From assembly GCF_020731355.1 (NCBI RefSeq), contig NZ_JAJFZK010000016.1, positions 1 through 54,729 on the forward strand: a DNA stretch of 54,729 bases, in the 5' to 3' direction. The notes under the pieces are model-generated. The model had not been told where the DNA came from. It made no database searches and saw only the letters and a program-made list of their open reading frames with translations. The position numbers were made by a program, and so were the translations under genes. The stretch comes from Bacillus sp. REN16. Its GTDB lineage: Bacteria; Bacillota; Bacilli; Bacillales; Bacillaceae_L. This document shows, in pieces, positions 33,701 through 42,344 of the stretch (positions within the stretch are counted from its first letter, which is position 1; each line of letters opens with the position of its first letter).

Positions 33701-34918
33701 ATGAATACACTTTTACATTTTGCAGATGTAGCTTTGCAGTACTCTAGAGGAAGACAAACGGGTTTATGGGGATTGATTGGAATAGTACTAGCACTAGTTA
33801 TAGTAGCAGCATGGGACTATATTCTACCTGTTTTTGAAACATTGGGAATCGTTGCCTTACTAGATAAAATGGGCTTGATCTATGAGGGATCTCCTGGCAT
33901 GACAGCATTTCGTATTTTTGTAGCATTTATCATATTATATATGTGCCTTATCATTGTGGGGTTGGCCTTATTAGCAGTATTTTCAGCTGTTATGGCTGTA
34001 TCTCAAAGTAAAATTGGCCAAGGGTTACTACTCGTAGCACTCTTCCTTATTTTTTTCCCGTTTGTGGCTCTTTATGGGATTGTGAGACTTCTAGTGTTCA
34101 TGGGTGATAAAAAAGAGAAGAGACAGGACCCAGTGGCTTATGCGGAACGAAAAAGATTAGAGAAAAATAAAATGGTTATAGATTATTTAATTACGGCTGG
34201 TGTGGAAGAAGAGAAAACCAAAATCCTTCGACAGCGTGAAAAAGAATGTGAAGAATTGTGGGAAAGATTCCAATACGATAAAGCAGATGAAATCATGAAT
34301 GCCCCTTTAGAAGTAAAGGAAGACAATATTATCTCTTTTGAGGATGCAAAAAATCGCTTAAACCGATTACCTACAATGGGAGATTATTTCTTTTTGCTAG
34401 GTGTAACTTATGAAAGAGATATTTATTTGTTGGTACCAAGACCACAACTTCCATATCAAAATGATAAATTTATAGGAGAGAAATGGTTGCTTAAGGGTGA
34501 AATTAACTATCAATCGAAGGAAAGAGAGTTTTATATTGATTTAGACAACTCACCTTTTGACAGGGATAGAGAGTATCCAAAAATGGATAAAATCAATTAT
34601 TTCGACCACTGCAGACATACTTTTAACGAAATCCCCTTTGAAGAATTTGAATTATTTATTGATCCAGCTCGGTGTGGTTTTGATAGGGATTTTAGAGCAT
34701 ATTTGCAATATGCACACTTTCAATATTACGTGGAATGGGAATTGGATTTGTACTTTATACAAAAAAGAAATTTAAAGAATAAAATAAATAATGCTCAAAC
34801 AAAAGAAGAATTCGATAGACTGGTAAACGAAATCAAGCCATTTAATATCAGAAATGAAGACGTTGTGTCAAAAATCTGGGAACAAAGCTCAAAATATGCT
34901 GAGAATGCAAGTATTTAA
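33701..34918 (+). CDS. Membrane protein with large cytosolic domain, unknown
   Basis: 405 residues; ATG at 33701 is about 9 bases after AAGGGGG, while an in-frame TTG at 33692 abuts that site. Membrane helices lie at about 20-40 (GLIGIVLALVIVAAWDYILP), 72-97 (FRIFVAFIILYMCLIIVGLA) and 105-130. Then comes a charged segment rich in Glu/Arg/Lys and a soluble domain with tyrosine/aspartate-rich stretches (GDYFFLLGVTYERDIYLLVP, DHCRHTFNEIPFEEFELFID). I find no catalytic motif. Operon context with 33549 and 34947 suggests a membrane-anchored system. Confidence 0.6.
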   Translation: MNTLLHFADVALQYSRGRQTGLWGLIGIVLALVIVAAWDYILPVFETLGIVALLDKMGLIYEGSPGMTAFRIFVAFIILYMCLIIVGLALLAVFSAVMAVSQSKIGQGLLLVALFLIFFPFVALYGIVRLLVFMGDKKEKRQDPVAYAERKRLEKNKMVIDYLITAGVEEEKTKILRQREKECEELWERFQYDKADEIMNAPLEVKEDNIISFEDAKNRLNRLPTMGDYFFLLGVTYERDIYLLVPRPQLPYQNDKFIGEKWLLKGEINYQSKEREFYIDLDNSPFDRDREYPKMDKINYFDHCRHTFNEIPFEEFELFIDPARCGFDRDFRAYLQYAHFQYYVEWELDLYFIQKRNLKNKINNAQTKEEFDRLVNEIKPFNIRNEDVVSKIWEQSSKYAENASI

Positions 34919-34946
34919 TTGTTGAAGAAAGGATTAGTGAGATTAC

Positions 34947-35585
34947 ATGGCTTTAAGACTAGCAGTTGATAATACAAAAAATAAAAATAGCAGTCCAACC
35001 TGCAGGAACAATTGTGAACTATTCGATCCATTGTCCGAACAGTGTGGTATACATAATAATATCAATGCTAATGATCCCGCGCTTATCTTTAGATGCGGAG
35101 ATGTGATTTACAAAGAGCAAAATAATTTTATTGCAAATTACCCCTTACCTACAAATAACGATCTGAACAACCTTAGTCTACATGAAGATGAATTCGAATC
35201 GCAGTATTATGATGAATCAACATTCTTCGAAATAATGGGAGTAAAGTTTGATGAAACTAAATCGACCTATCCATCTATCCCGGATTATCCAGCCACTCGG
35301 AATGATGCAATATGGTATATAGATCCTAAAAAAGAATGGGGTTGCTGGATTATCAATAAATCAAAACAAAGATTTATGGCTGTTAATGAAGGAACACTGA
35401 TACAAGGTTGGGCAAAAAATGTTTATAAGTCACCTTATCCAAGGCATAATCATAATGCTTCACTTCCATTAGCCTCAAAAATGGCTTGGTATGTTGATGA
35501 AGATGGATATGGTCAATATGTAATACTCTCTAACGGAAACATTTCCATGATATCTATTCCTAAGCCAGACTATTGGAAAGAGTAG
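34947..35585 (+). CDS. Unknown soluble protein with cysteine-rich N-terminus
   Basis: 212 residues, 28 bases after the membrane gene. Five cysteines fall in the first 50 residues (CRNNC, EQCGIHNN, FRCGD), suggesting a metal site. The C-terminal two thirds contain aromatic strands (NDAIWYIDPKKEWGCWIINK, ASKMAWYVDEDGYGQYVILS), like a small beta domain. There is no signal peptide, so it is cytosolic. Family unknown. Confidence 0.6.
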   Translation: MALRLAVDNTKNKNSSPTCRNNCELFDPLSEQCGIHNNINANDPALIFRCGDVIYKEQNNFIANYPLPTNNDLNNLSLHEDEFESQYYDESTFFEIMGVKFDETKSTYPSIPDYPATRNDAIWYIDPKKEWGCWIINKSKQRFMAVNEGTLIQGWAKNVYKSPYPRHNHNASLPLASKMAWYVDEDGYGQYVILSNGNISMISIPKPDYWKE

Positions 35586-35685
35586 TACAATCATATAAAT
35601 GTATAGAAATACAGCTCTGAGGAGTAAAAATTCTTCGAGTTAATTTTAGTAATTAAATCCCCAAAAACTCCTGAATTATGGGATA

Positions 35686-35712
35686 ATTTTACTGTGACAA
35701 ACACAGTAAAAT
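35686..35712. repeat. Hairpin at the left of the IS4-like element
   Basis: ATTTTACTGTG and CACAGTAAAAT pair perfectly around ACAAA, 27 bases before the transposase start. It may block outside transcription, as IS end hairpins do. Confidence 0.45.
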
Positions 35713-35739
35713 AGCGTTTTTTGGAGGGATTTAAATTTG

Positions 35740-36588
35740 ATGACAAGAAAAGAGAAACGAGAACAAGCAAAAGGAAAAAATTATTTTTTCGAGTTCATGA
35801 AAATTCAAAAGCACTTCTTCAAAGACCTAACAAAAATGTTTAAAAAAGTAAATGATCCTCGATCACAAAGCTACATTACCTATGACCCAGAGGTCCTATT
35901 ATTTATGATAATCCTAAAAAATGCGACTGGTTTAAAATCCATGAGAAATATGACGGATCGTTTCAATAAAGAGGAATGTATTGAAAACATAAAAAAAGTG
36001 CTCAATATTGAGAATCTGGAAGAACTTCCTCACTATGATACAATCAATAACTTTTTGTCCAAATTAGACATTACGGAATTGGAAAAGATCAGAATCTATA
36101 TGATCAAAGAACTTCTGAAAAAGAGATGTTTTGAAGACTATCGGATAGAGGGAAAGTATTGGGCTATCGTATTTGATGGTACAGGGTTATTTAAATTTAA
36201 TGAACGTCACTGTGAACACTGTTTAAAACGGGAAAGAAAGAATGAAGAAACAGGAGAAGCCACCGCTTATTATATGCATCATGTACTTGAAGCAAAGCTG
36301 ATCGTGGGAGAAATGGTCTTTAGTATTGGGTCAGAATTTATTGAAAATGAATCAGAAGATGTATCGAAACAAGACTGTGAAATCAAAGCATTCTACAGGC
36401 TGGCAGAGAAAATAAAAGGGATCTTTAAACGGCTGCCGATTTGTATGCAAGGAGATTCCCTTTATGCATGTGAACCTGTATTTAAACTTTGCCAAAAGTA
36501 TAAATGGAAATACTTATTAAGGTTTAAAGAAGGGCGAATAAAAACCGTAGCCTCAGAATTTTATAACATCAAGAAATTAGAACAGGAC
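35740..36588 (+). pseudogene. IS4-like transposase, truncated at 3' end
   Basis: ATG at 35740, 9 bases after GGAGGGAT. The protein has the N-terminal region and first Asp region of a DDE transposase: VNDPRSQSYITYDPEVLLFM, LPHYDTINNFLSKLD, then AIVFDGTGLFKFN (a D-G-T site) and CMQGDSLYACEPVF (a D-S site). Family members have well over 400 residues. Around 36588 the sequence passes into the ATPase fragment of another transposon, so the last Glu region is lost. The frame stays open to 36669 on foreign sequence. Confidence 0.7.
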
Positions 36589-36752
36589 TTTCCAGCCCCA
36601 ATCTCGCCGGTCACTAACCCAAATGAACGTGTTTTGACCATGTATTGGAGCCGGGCAACGCATTGTTGAAAAGAGCTTGATTGATACAAGTTTTCCGTCG
36701 AAATTTCTTTTGTAAAAGGGGTACAATCCCATCCGAAAAAATGACTAATCAT
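36589..36752 (-). pseudogene. Transposition ATPase (TniB/ExeA-like), first ~55 residues
   Basis: Begins MISHFFGWDCTPFTKEI and reaches the Walker A motif GEIGAGKS, where it is cut by the junction at about 36588. Its ATG overlaps the stop of the DDE transposase gene by 4 bases, the usual coupling for such transposase/ATPase pairs. Confidence 0.75.
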
Positions 36753-37981
36753 ACCGATTCACCTTTCTCCATCAGGTTCACAAAGCCATTCTGATGATTT
36801 TGCTTTTGTTGTTCTTGATATTCCTCATAGACTAGTTCAATATAATTAAGCCCTGTTTTCTGAATCCTTTCCTCAGATTCCGATTTTGGGCTTTCTTCAG
36901 GCTTATCCCATTTCATGGAACGCTGTACCATTACAACGGCGTCTTTCAGTCGCCTTTCCTCTTTCCAAACCTGTATAATCGTTCGGATTGGATGATCACA
37001 TTTCTGATAACGATCTATCGGTCGTTGTTTAAAGCTGTTATGAACTTTTTGGTGATAGGCTACTTCCAGCCATGCCATAAAAAATCGATTTAAATCAGCT
37101 AATGTTTGGATTTTTTCTTGTTCAATTAAGTCGTATGCTTCCGGAACGAAGCTTTGATCCACAAAACGAAAGAACTTTTCTTGTTTTCCGCGGCCTTGGG
37201 GGCGATAGGGTTTAGTATGTTTAAGCTGTGTCCCCAATCTTCCGCATATTCTGGCAAAATGATGGGAAGAATAGATAGCTCCATTATCGACATAGATCAT
37301 GGATGGAATCCCGTGCTTCATTATAGCTTTTTTTAGACAGTCTTCTAATCGCGGTACACGCTCTTCAAAATAAAACTGCGCGTGAACGACGTACCGGCTA
37401 TAATCATCAAGGAATACAACCAGATAAGCCATTTTTCTCTTTCCCTTTTTCTCGGGATGAGGCAAATAAAGGGTATGCTGGACATCTCCCTGCCAACAGG
37501 CGTTACGATGTTCTGCCTCAAACCTCCGAAAGGAATCCTTATTATCTTTTTCTAATGCCTTTTTGGTCATTCCCCGGCGCCGGAGTTGTTTAGAAAGGGT
37601 GCTTTCTTTCAATTCTCCTGGCTGCACAAATTTAGCCAACTCTAAAATAGCCATAATCTGCCGGACACTTCTTGTTGGATTTTCTTTCTTTAAAGCGATA
37701 GCTTTTTATAGAACCGCCGGTTCGATGGTCTTTGAACTAAGCTGATCTGCCCGAGGGGAAGGCTTTAACGCATCCCATCCACCTTCTCTATAGACTTTCA
37801 TGTATCTTTCCAGTGTACGAACACTTACCGTTTTGGCAGTGCTGAATGGAATGTCATATGAATGCCTCGCAATTTCCTTTAACTGCTGAGCTTGTTCTCC
37901 CGGTTCCAGTTTACGGGTGACCAACGGGGCAATGAGTCCATAACGAAAGTTGGCAATCTCTTGTCTTTGTTTTTCATCCAT
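36749..37981 (-). pseudogene. DDE transposase (rve type) with one in-frame stop
   Basis: Start ATG at 37981 after AGGAGAGATTAGG. The N-terminus is a helix-turn-helix (FSTAKTVSVRTLERYMKVYR). A TAA at 37706-37708 interrupts the otherwise continuous frame (EPAVL, stop, KAIALKKENPTRS). The DDE core follows: Asp in CWQGDVQHT, Asp in IYVDNGAIYSSH, Glu in PQGRGKQEKFFRF. With the ATPase fragment and the zinc protein at 38157 it forms a three-gene transposon. A single nonsense codon suggests recent decay. Confidence 0.8.
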
Positions 37982-38156
37982 CCTAATCTCTCCTCTATAG
38001 ATATTCCATAAAATTATGGCATACAAGACCCATTAAAACAGGACGGCATATTTTGTTGGACAATGAGTTAATAAATGGAATAATTTAGGTGAAATTGAGT
38101 GTCAGATTGAAAAATTGCATTCGTCATAGAAGGTGACGGTAGGTTGATCATCTAGA

Positions 38157-38786
38157 TCAGAGACGCAACTCGGCAGGAAGATGGGTATTTAGGAAAGACA
38201 AATAACCCATCAGTGATGGGTTAAATTGGAAGCGGTAAACGTATTTTTGAAGAAGAAAATAAAACCATTTAATGGTATCTAAAGGAGATGGATTTACACC
38301 TTTTGAATGAAGGCGAAGTAAATCCTCCACCTCCCCAAAATGAATAAGTCTGCCCGCAACCCAAATGGAAGTACGATCAATTTGTGCCAGGTACCGATTC
38401 CACCAACGTTTGATAGTTGTAGCTGAAATTCCACCAATAGACGGGGAGACAATGCTTTTTGAAATCTTTTCAAAGCTGATTCCTTTCCTTCTCCGCTTGA
38501 AGACCGCCTCGCGAGAGGTCGTAACCACACGAGCCCAAGGAATAAGGAAATTTGGAAAAAGGGAAACTGTCTTTCCGCAAGTCGGACAATACCACCGGTA
38601 GATAGGAATAAGAATGCACTGGTACTTAGTGGTCACCCACCGAAAATAGCGGCCATGTTTATATAATATTCTTTTTTTACAGTCTTTATCGGGGCAACAC
38701 AAAGAAATATTGGGGCGTTTTTCCCCATAATCTTTTAAATAGGACTTGAGTGTTTTCCCAAAAGGTAGTATTCTATTTTTATACAT
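38157..38786 (-). CDS. DUF6431-like transposon accessory protein
   Basis: 209 residues. It has zinc knuckles LCCPDKDC near 30 and YCPTCGKTVSLFPNFLIPWA near 70, with a basic helical C-terminal half (IKRWWNRYLAQIDRTSIW). Genes of this type accompany DDE transposase plus TniB-like ATPase pairs in Firmicutes, and the three are in order here on the minus strand. Its role is unknown; target or end binding is plausible. The ribosome site is weak. Confidence 0.55.
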   Translation of the reverse strand: MYKNRILPFGKTLKSYLKDYGEKRPNISLCCPDKDCKKRILYKHGRYFRWVTTKYQCILIPIYRWYCPTCGKTVSLFPNFLIPWARVVTTSREAVFKRRRKGISFEKISKSIVSPSIGGISATTIKRWWNRYLAQIDRTSIWVAGRLIHFGEVEDLLRLHSKGVNPSPLDTIKWFYFLLQKYVYRFQFNPSLMGYLSFLNTHLPAELRL

Positions 38787-38798
38787 GGTTTATTTTTT

Positions 38799-38829
38799 AG
38801 CCCCCAATCGACTGCAATCGATGGGGGCT
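38799..38829. terminator. Hairpin AGCCCCC/GGGGGCT
   Basis: AGCCCCCAATCG pairs with CGATGGGGGCT around a small loop and has T runs on both sides. It separates the three-gene transposon from the Tn3 fragment. Confidence 0.65.
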
Positions 38830-38852
38830 TTTCCTTTATATTTTTATATAAA

Positions 38853-38896
38853 AATAGCCTAATCCACCGACATTGTAAAGATGGGATTAGGCTATT
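38853..38896. terminator. Second hairpin, 13-bp stem
   Basis: AATAGCCTAATCC and GGATTAGGCTATT are exact complements around an 18-base loop. The tail is only partly T-rich. Confidence 0.55.
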
Positions 38897-38954
38897 CTCG
38901 TTATGTAATTACTTCCAAGACTGACAAATACATTGACGAAATTATTAAGATCTA

Positions 38955-39622
38955 GCGTCATAGACAGTGATTGAAAACAATCATCGTCGTTCATTAGTCT
39001 CCTATTGGGGGAATAGAAGCATATCCTCCTCTGATGGTATGCACGTGCGAGTAGAGGTTTCTTCCCTTAGTACCGATCCTAATCCACATTATGGATCAGG
39101 CAAAGGAGCCACTATTTATCGATTCGTTAGTGGTCAATATTCATCTTTCTATTCAAAAGTAATTAATACGAACGCTCGCAATGCAGTTCATGTTATCGAA
39201 GGCCTTTTGCATCATGAGTCAGATTTATCAATCGAGGAGCATTCTACAGATACAGCTGGCTATACAGATCAAATTTTTGGATTGACCCATCTATTAGGAT
39301 TTAAGTTTGCTCCACGACTACGGGATTTGTCAGACTCAAAACTTTAAGTAATTGGAAAATCAAGCAATTTTCCAAAATTCAAAGATTTCCTACGCGGACA
39401 AATTGATATGAAGGTCATACGTGAAAATTACGATGATGTTTTACGATTAGCACGTTCTATTCAAGAGGGGAAAGTATCGGGTGCATTTATTATGGGTAAG
39501 CTAGGCTCTTATGCTCGACAAAACAAGGTTGCTAGGGCACTTAGGGAGATGGGAAGGATTGAACAAAAATTAGCGCCGTATTCCCCTTCAAAATCTATTG
39601 ATTTAGTGGGGGTTAGGCGCTA
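38955..39622 (+). pseudogene. tnpA: Tn3-family transposase, C-terminal fragment
   Basis: Reading across stops gives the last third of a Tn3 TnpA: SYWGNRSISSSDGMHVRVEV, PHYGSGKGATIYRFVSGQYS, HVIEGLLHHESDLSIEEHST, TDQIFGLTHLLGFKFAPRLR, and after a stop at 39345 the frame continues MKVIRENYDDVLRLARSIQE and GKLGSYARQNKVARALREMG. The end, the last 70 or so residues of normal TnpA, is replaced by unrelated sequence. Confidence 0.8.
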
Positions 39623-39625
39623 AGG
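39570..39625. repeat. Facing Tn3-type terminal-repeat remnants
   Basis: TTAGCGCCGTATTCCCC (39570-39586) and GGGGTTAGGCGCTAAGG (39609-39625) share the GGGG...GCGCTAA pattern of Tn3 ends in opposite orientation, with about 22 bases between their G/C outer tips. They look like shortened right and left ends of two Tn3-like elements meeting here. The 38-bp copy at 54111 shares the outer GGGGT and inner GCGCTAA. Confidence 0.4.
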
Positions 39626-39642
39626 TGAGTGGTGTTTTTTTA

Positions 39643-40117
39643 TTTTAAAGCTAACTATAACAAAAGTCGACTAACTAGTAATTCTATTTTTTATGTAATA
39701 AAAAACAAGAGCCTAACTATAACAATTTCTGACTACAATTATTTTTAAAATTTGGATTGATTTCTTATTTTTAGTTTAGATTTTTACAAAAAAGAACATT
39801 AAAGGATAATTTTATTTAAAATTCACCAGCATCTTTTTTTGTTTTGATTGTTTTCTATAATTATTGTTTTCTTTGTTTTAAATGTTTTCTTTGTTTTAGG
39901 AGGCTTCAAACCTTTGATATTATTAGATTTATAGACTATTAATATAACAATTTCTAACTTAACTATAACAAAAACTAACTATAATCTAACGATTTCTAAC
40001 CGAACCATAACAAAAATTGACTATGAGTTATAACAATTTCTGACTTAAAGATAACAATTTCCAACCTTGGATTTAAACTATAACAATTTCTAACCGCTAA
40101 ATATAACAAAAATTCAC
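39643..40117 (+). repeat. Replication origin with iterons
   Basis: At least eight copies of a 16-base unit, consensus TATAACAATTTCTAAC or TATAACAAAAACTAAC, start at 39943, 39964, 39985, 40006, 40029, 40050, 40079 and 40102, giving mostly 21-23 base spacing. Extra copies lie at about 39655 and 39717. Between them is an AT-rich tract with two copies of TGTTTTCTTTGTTTTA (39865 and 39883), a likely melting region. The Rep_3 initiator gene follows directly. This defines a theta-type iteron origin. Confidence 0.8.
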
Positions 40118-40219
40118 CTATGTTATGTTATTTGAAGTTTCAGAAACATAACTCTTTGATAGACAAATTCTTTTTATTTTTGTTATATTTAAAACATAAG
40201 TTTGAAAAGGGGTATATTT

Positions 40220-41455
40220 ATGGGGGCGTTATTAAATACAGAAAAAAGCATAAATGAAAATAATTTGGTTACCAAATCAAATAGATTAATAGAAGCTGCT
40301 TATAAATTAACGGAAATTGAACAAAAAATCATTCTTACCCTGATTAGCTTGGTTGAACCTGGTGATACTAAATTCCGATCTTTCACTTTTCCTATTAAAG
40401 ATTTTACTAAATTAATCGGTACTAAAAGCGAAAAAAGATATAAGGAACTAGAAGAAATTACAGCGAATTTAATGTCAAAAGTCCATCAAATTCGTTTTGA
40501 AGATGGATTAACACAAGTCCAATGGCTAACAATGGCTAAATACAATTATAAACAAGGAACTATCACACTTACATTAAATGAATTTCTTGAACCATACTTA
40601 TTGGATTTAAAAAAAGAATTTACTTCTTACCAATTAAAAAATGTTAGTAAGCTAAAAGGTCATTACTCCATACGTATTTATGAGTTGTTGCGACAATATC
40701 TAAATATGAGAAAAAAGGAAAGAACTTTCTTTCTCGACGATTTAAGAGAAAAGCTTGGCTGTGTTAACATCTATCCAGCTTACGCGAATTTTAAACAAAG
40801 GGTAATCGTTCCAGCGCAAAAACAAATTAACAAAAAATCCGATATTACGTTTGAGTTTGAAGAAATTAAAAAAGGTCGTTCGGTTAATAAGATTAAATTT
40901 ATCATTAATCCAAAGGATTCTATTATCCACCCCCTTCCTTTCCCTGATTCTGATGAAATAATACAGGGTAAAGATAAAGAAGATGTTGTAGATGTGGAAG
41001 AAATAGCTGCTGATCTATTTGCGGTGTTAGAGGAAGAAGATATTAAAGAAATACATAAGCAAGCACTTGAATTAGGATTTAAAGTTTCAAAGAAAATTAT
41101 CAAGAACTGGTTGGAATTTGGTAAAGATAACGTGATAAAAGTAATGGACTCAATCAGAGGGAATAAAAGGGTTGAAAATCCAATTGGTTTTATTTCATAT
41201 AAATTAAAAAATGGTCCAGATGAAAAAGAATTTGTTCACCTTAATCCAGCAGAAGAAGCCTTTCAAGAGTTTATTAACGAAAAAAAACCTAAAAGTAGAA
41301 GATCCGAAATACTGCCTCATTGGTTTTTAAAAGATGATGCTATTCAAACTTTTTCAAAATTCATGTCTAAAGAAGAGGCAGAACGATTATGGTTAGAAAA
41401 GTATCCTGAAATTATGGAAAAATTGAATGAAATAAGAGAAAGATTACCAGACTAA
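40220..41455 (+). CDS. Plasmid replication initiator, Rep_3 family
   Basis: 411 residues from ATG at 40220, 7 bases after AAGGGG; an in-frame TTG at 40202 lies before that site. Two winged-helix domains are seen: NLVTKSNRLIEAAYKLTEIE, FPIKDFTKLIGTKSEKRYKE, then KLKGHYSIRIYELLRQYLNM and VIVPAQKQINKKSDITFEFE, all typical of Rep_3 (RepB/Initiator) proteins. The C-terminal 150 residues are an extra acidic, helical extension. It binds the upstream iterons and opens the origin. Copy number is probably controlled by iteron handcuffing. Confidence 0.85.
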   Translation: MGALLNTEKSINENNLVTKSNRLIEAAYKLTEIEQKIILTLISLVEPGDTKFRSFTFPIKDFTKLIGTKSEKRYKELEEITANLMSKVHQIRFEDGLTQVQWLTMAKYNYKQGTITLTLNEFLEPYLLDLKKEFTSYQLKNVSKLKGHYSIRIYELLRQYLNMRKKERTFFLDDLREKLGCVNIYPAYANFKQRVIVPAQKQINKKSDITFEFEEIKKGRSVNKIKFIINPKDSIIHPLPFPDSDEIIQGKDKEDVVDVEEIAADLFAVLEEEDIKEIHKQALELGFKVSKKIIKNWLEFGKDNVIKVMDSIRGNKRVENPIGFISYKLKNGPDEKEFVHLNPAEEAFQEFINEKKPKSRRSEILPHWFLKDDAIQTFSKFMSKEEAERLWLEKYPEIMEKLNEIRERLPD

Positions 41456-41472
41456 TAACTACTAACTACCTT

Positions 41473-41497
41473 CTCCCTTTTTGATAGGGAGTTTTTT
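41473..41497 (+). terminator. Terminator of the initiator gene
   Basis: CTCCCT and AGGGAG pair around a T-rich loop, followed by six T. Confidence 0.75.
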
Positions 41498-41526
41498 ATT
41501 TTCTATTGATAATCAGATAACTCTGT

Positions 41527-41590
41527 GGTAATGGGTTTAGGCAATAAACGGCAGCTGAAAGCTTGCCTGGTAAGGAAGCCTACCATTACC
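41527..41590. repeat. 64-base folded element after rep
   Basis: GGTAATGG (41527) pairs with CCATTACC (41583), TAGGC (41538) with GCCTA (41578), and inside GGCAGCT pairs with AGCTTGCC. It is a stable cruciform in non-coding sequence between the rep terminator and IS21-like repeats. Its role is unknown; single-strand origin, MITE remnant and structured RNA are all possible. Confidence 0.45.
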
Positions 41591-41668
41591 ATTACCACCT
41601 CTCATTGTAAAGACCGTTTTCAAACCGTTATAGTAGGACAATTGTACCTGACCTCTCCTTGACAGAGG

Positions 41669-41719
41669 TGGCTCAAAACCTTGTCCTAAGTGGATCAATT
41701 TCATGGCATAGGTGGTTCA
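41669..41719. repeat. Three TGGNTCA repeats, IS21-type end remnant
   Basis: TGGCTCA (41669), TGGATCA (41691) and TGGTTCA (41713) are spaced by exactly 22 bases. This resembles the multiple transposase-binding repeats at IS21-family ends. It is the opposite orientation to the copies at 16306-16335. Confidence 0.4.
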
Positions 41720-41749
41720 TTTCAATGGCAATATTTATGTTGTGATAGG

Positions 41750-42235
41750 TCAAATAATAAAATTGTAACCTAGTTGATTTAACTCCTCTTTAGTCAGTAA
41801 TGGAGTTTTGCCGGTTTCCACCATGTTAGCCATTAAAGTAACACCTTTTAATTCTCTAGCGACTAGCTCAAGTTCTTCTACTGATTGTGGAGCTTCAAAA
41901 AAACAATATCCGCACCTTCTTTTGCAAATGCAGTACAACGTCTAAGAGCCTCATCTACGCCTGTAACTTCTCTGGCATCTGTTCTACTGATAATTAATGT
42001 GTTAGAATCACTACGGATTCTTACCGCTGCTCTTACTTTTGTTAACAGCTTCATGATTAAGGATTCCTGAAATTCTGTAACCTCTCATATAAACAGCCGG
42101 AAAACCAACCTTTTCAATTAATCTAGCAGTTATTGCATCAAATGCACCTGGTGCAACAGCAATGAAGGATACCATTAAAATACATAGGTTTAGACGTTGT
42201 GCTGTTGCCATTTTTGAGGAAGAGAAGAACAGCAT
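41750..42235 (-). pseudogene. PEP mutase/isocitrate lyase superfamily gene, internally deleted
   Basis: The 5' part reads APGAFDAITARLIEKVGFPA and VYMRGYRISGI. The next recognisable part, in another frame, is ISRTDAREVTGVDEALRR, then GADIVFFEAPQSVEELELVA and GKTPLLTKEELNQLGYNFI. The middle, which holds the metal-binding DxDxG block, is gone (about 80-100 codons), and the C-terminus is missing too. It was probably a methylisocitrate lyase- or oxaloacetate decarboxylase-like enzyme. Confidence 0.75.
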
Positions 42236-42344
42236 CTAGATACTTTGGAATGATCCCCCCACACTTCAATAAACAGTTTAACCAAGTTAACCTACGGATT
42301 AACGAGTAAGGATCTAGTTTCGTTCATGATAACTTGTCCAAAAC

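Noticed and set aside
38294..38601. Two 78-codon frames, one on each strand, inside the DUF6431-like gene
   Set aside because: Both overlap a better frame with zinc knuckles and lack initiation signals.
39643..40117. CRISPR array in the repeat-rich stretch before rep
   Set aside because: Repeat units are only 16 bases with 5-13-base gaps and vary in sequence; they are iterons, and no cas genes are present.
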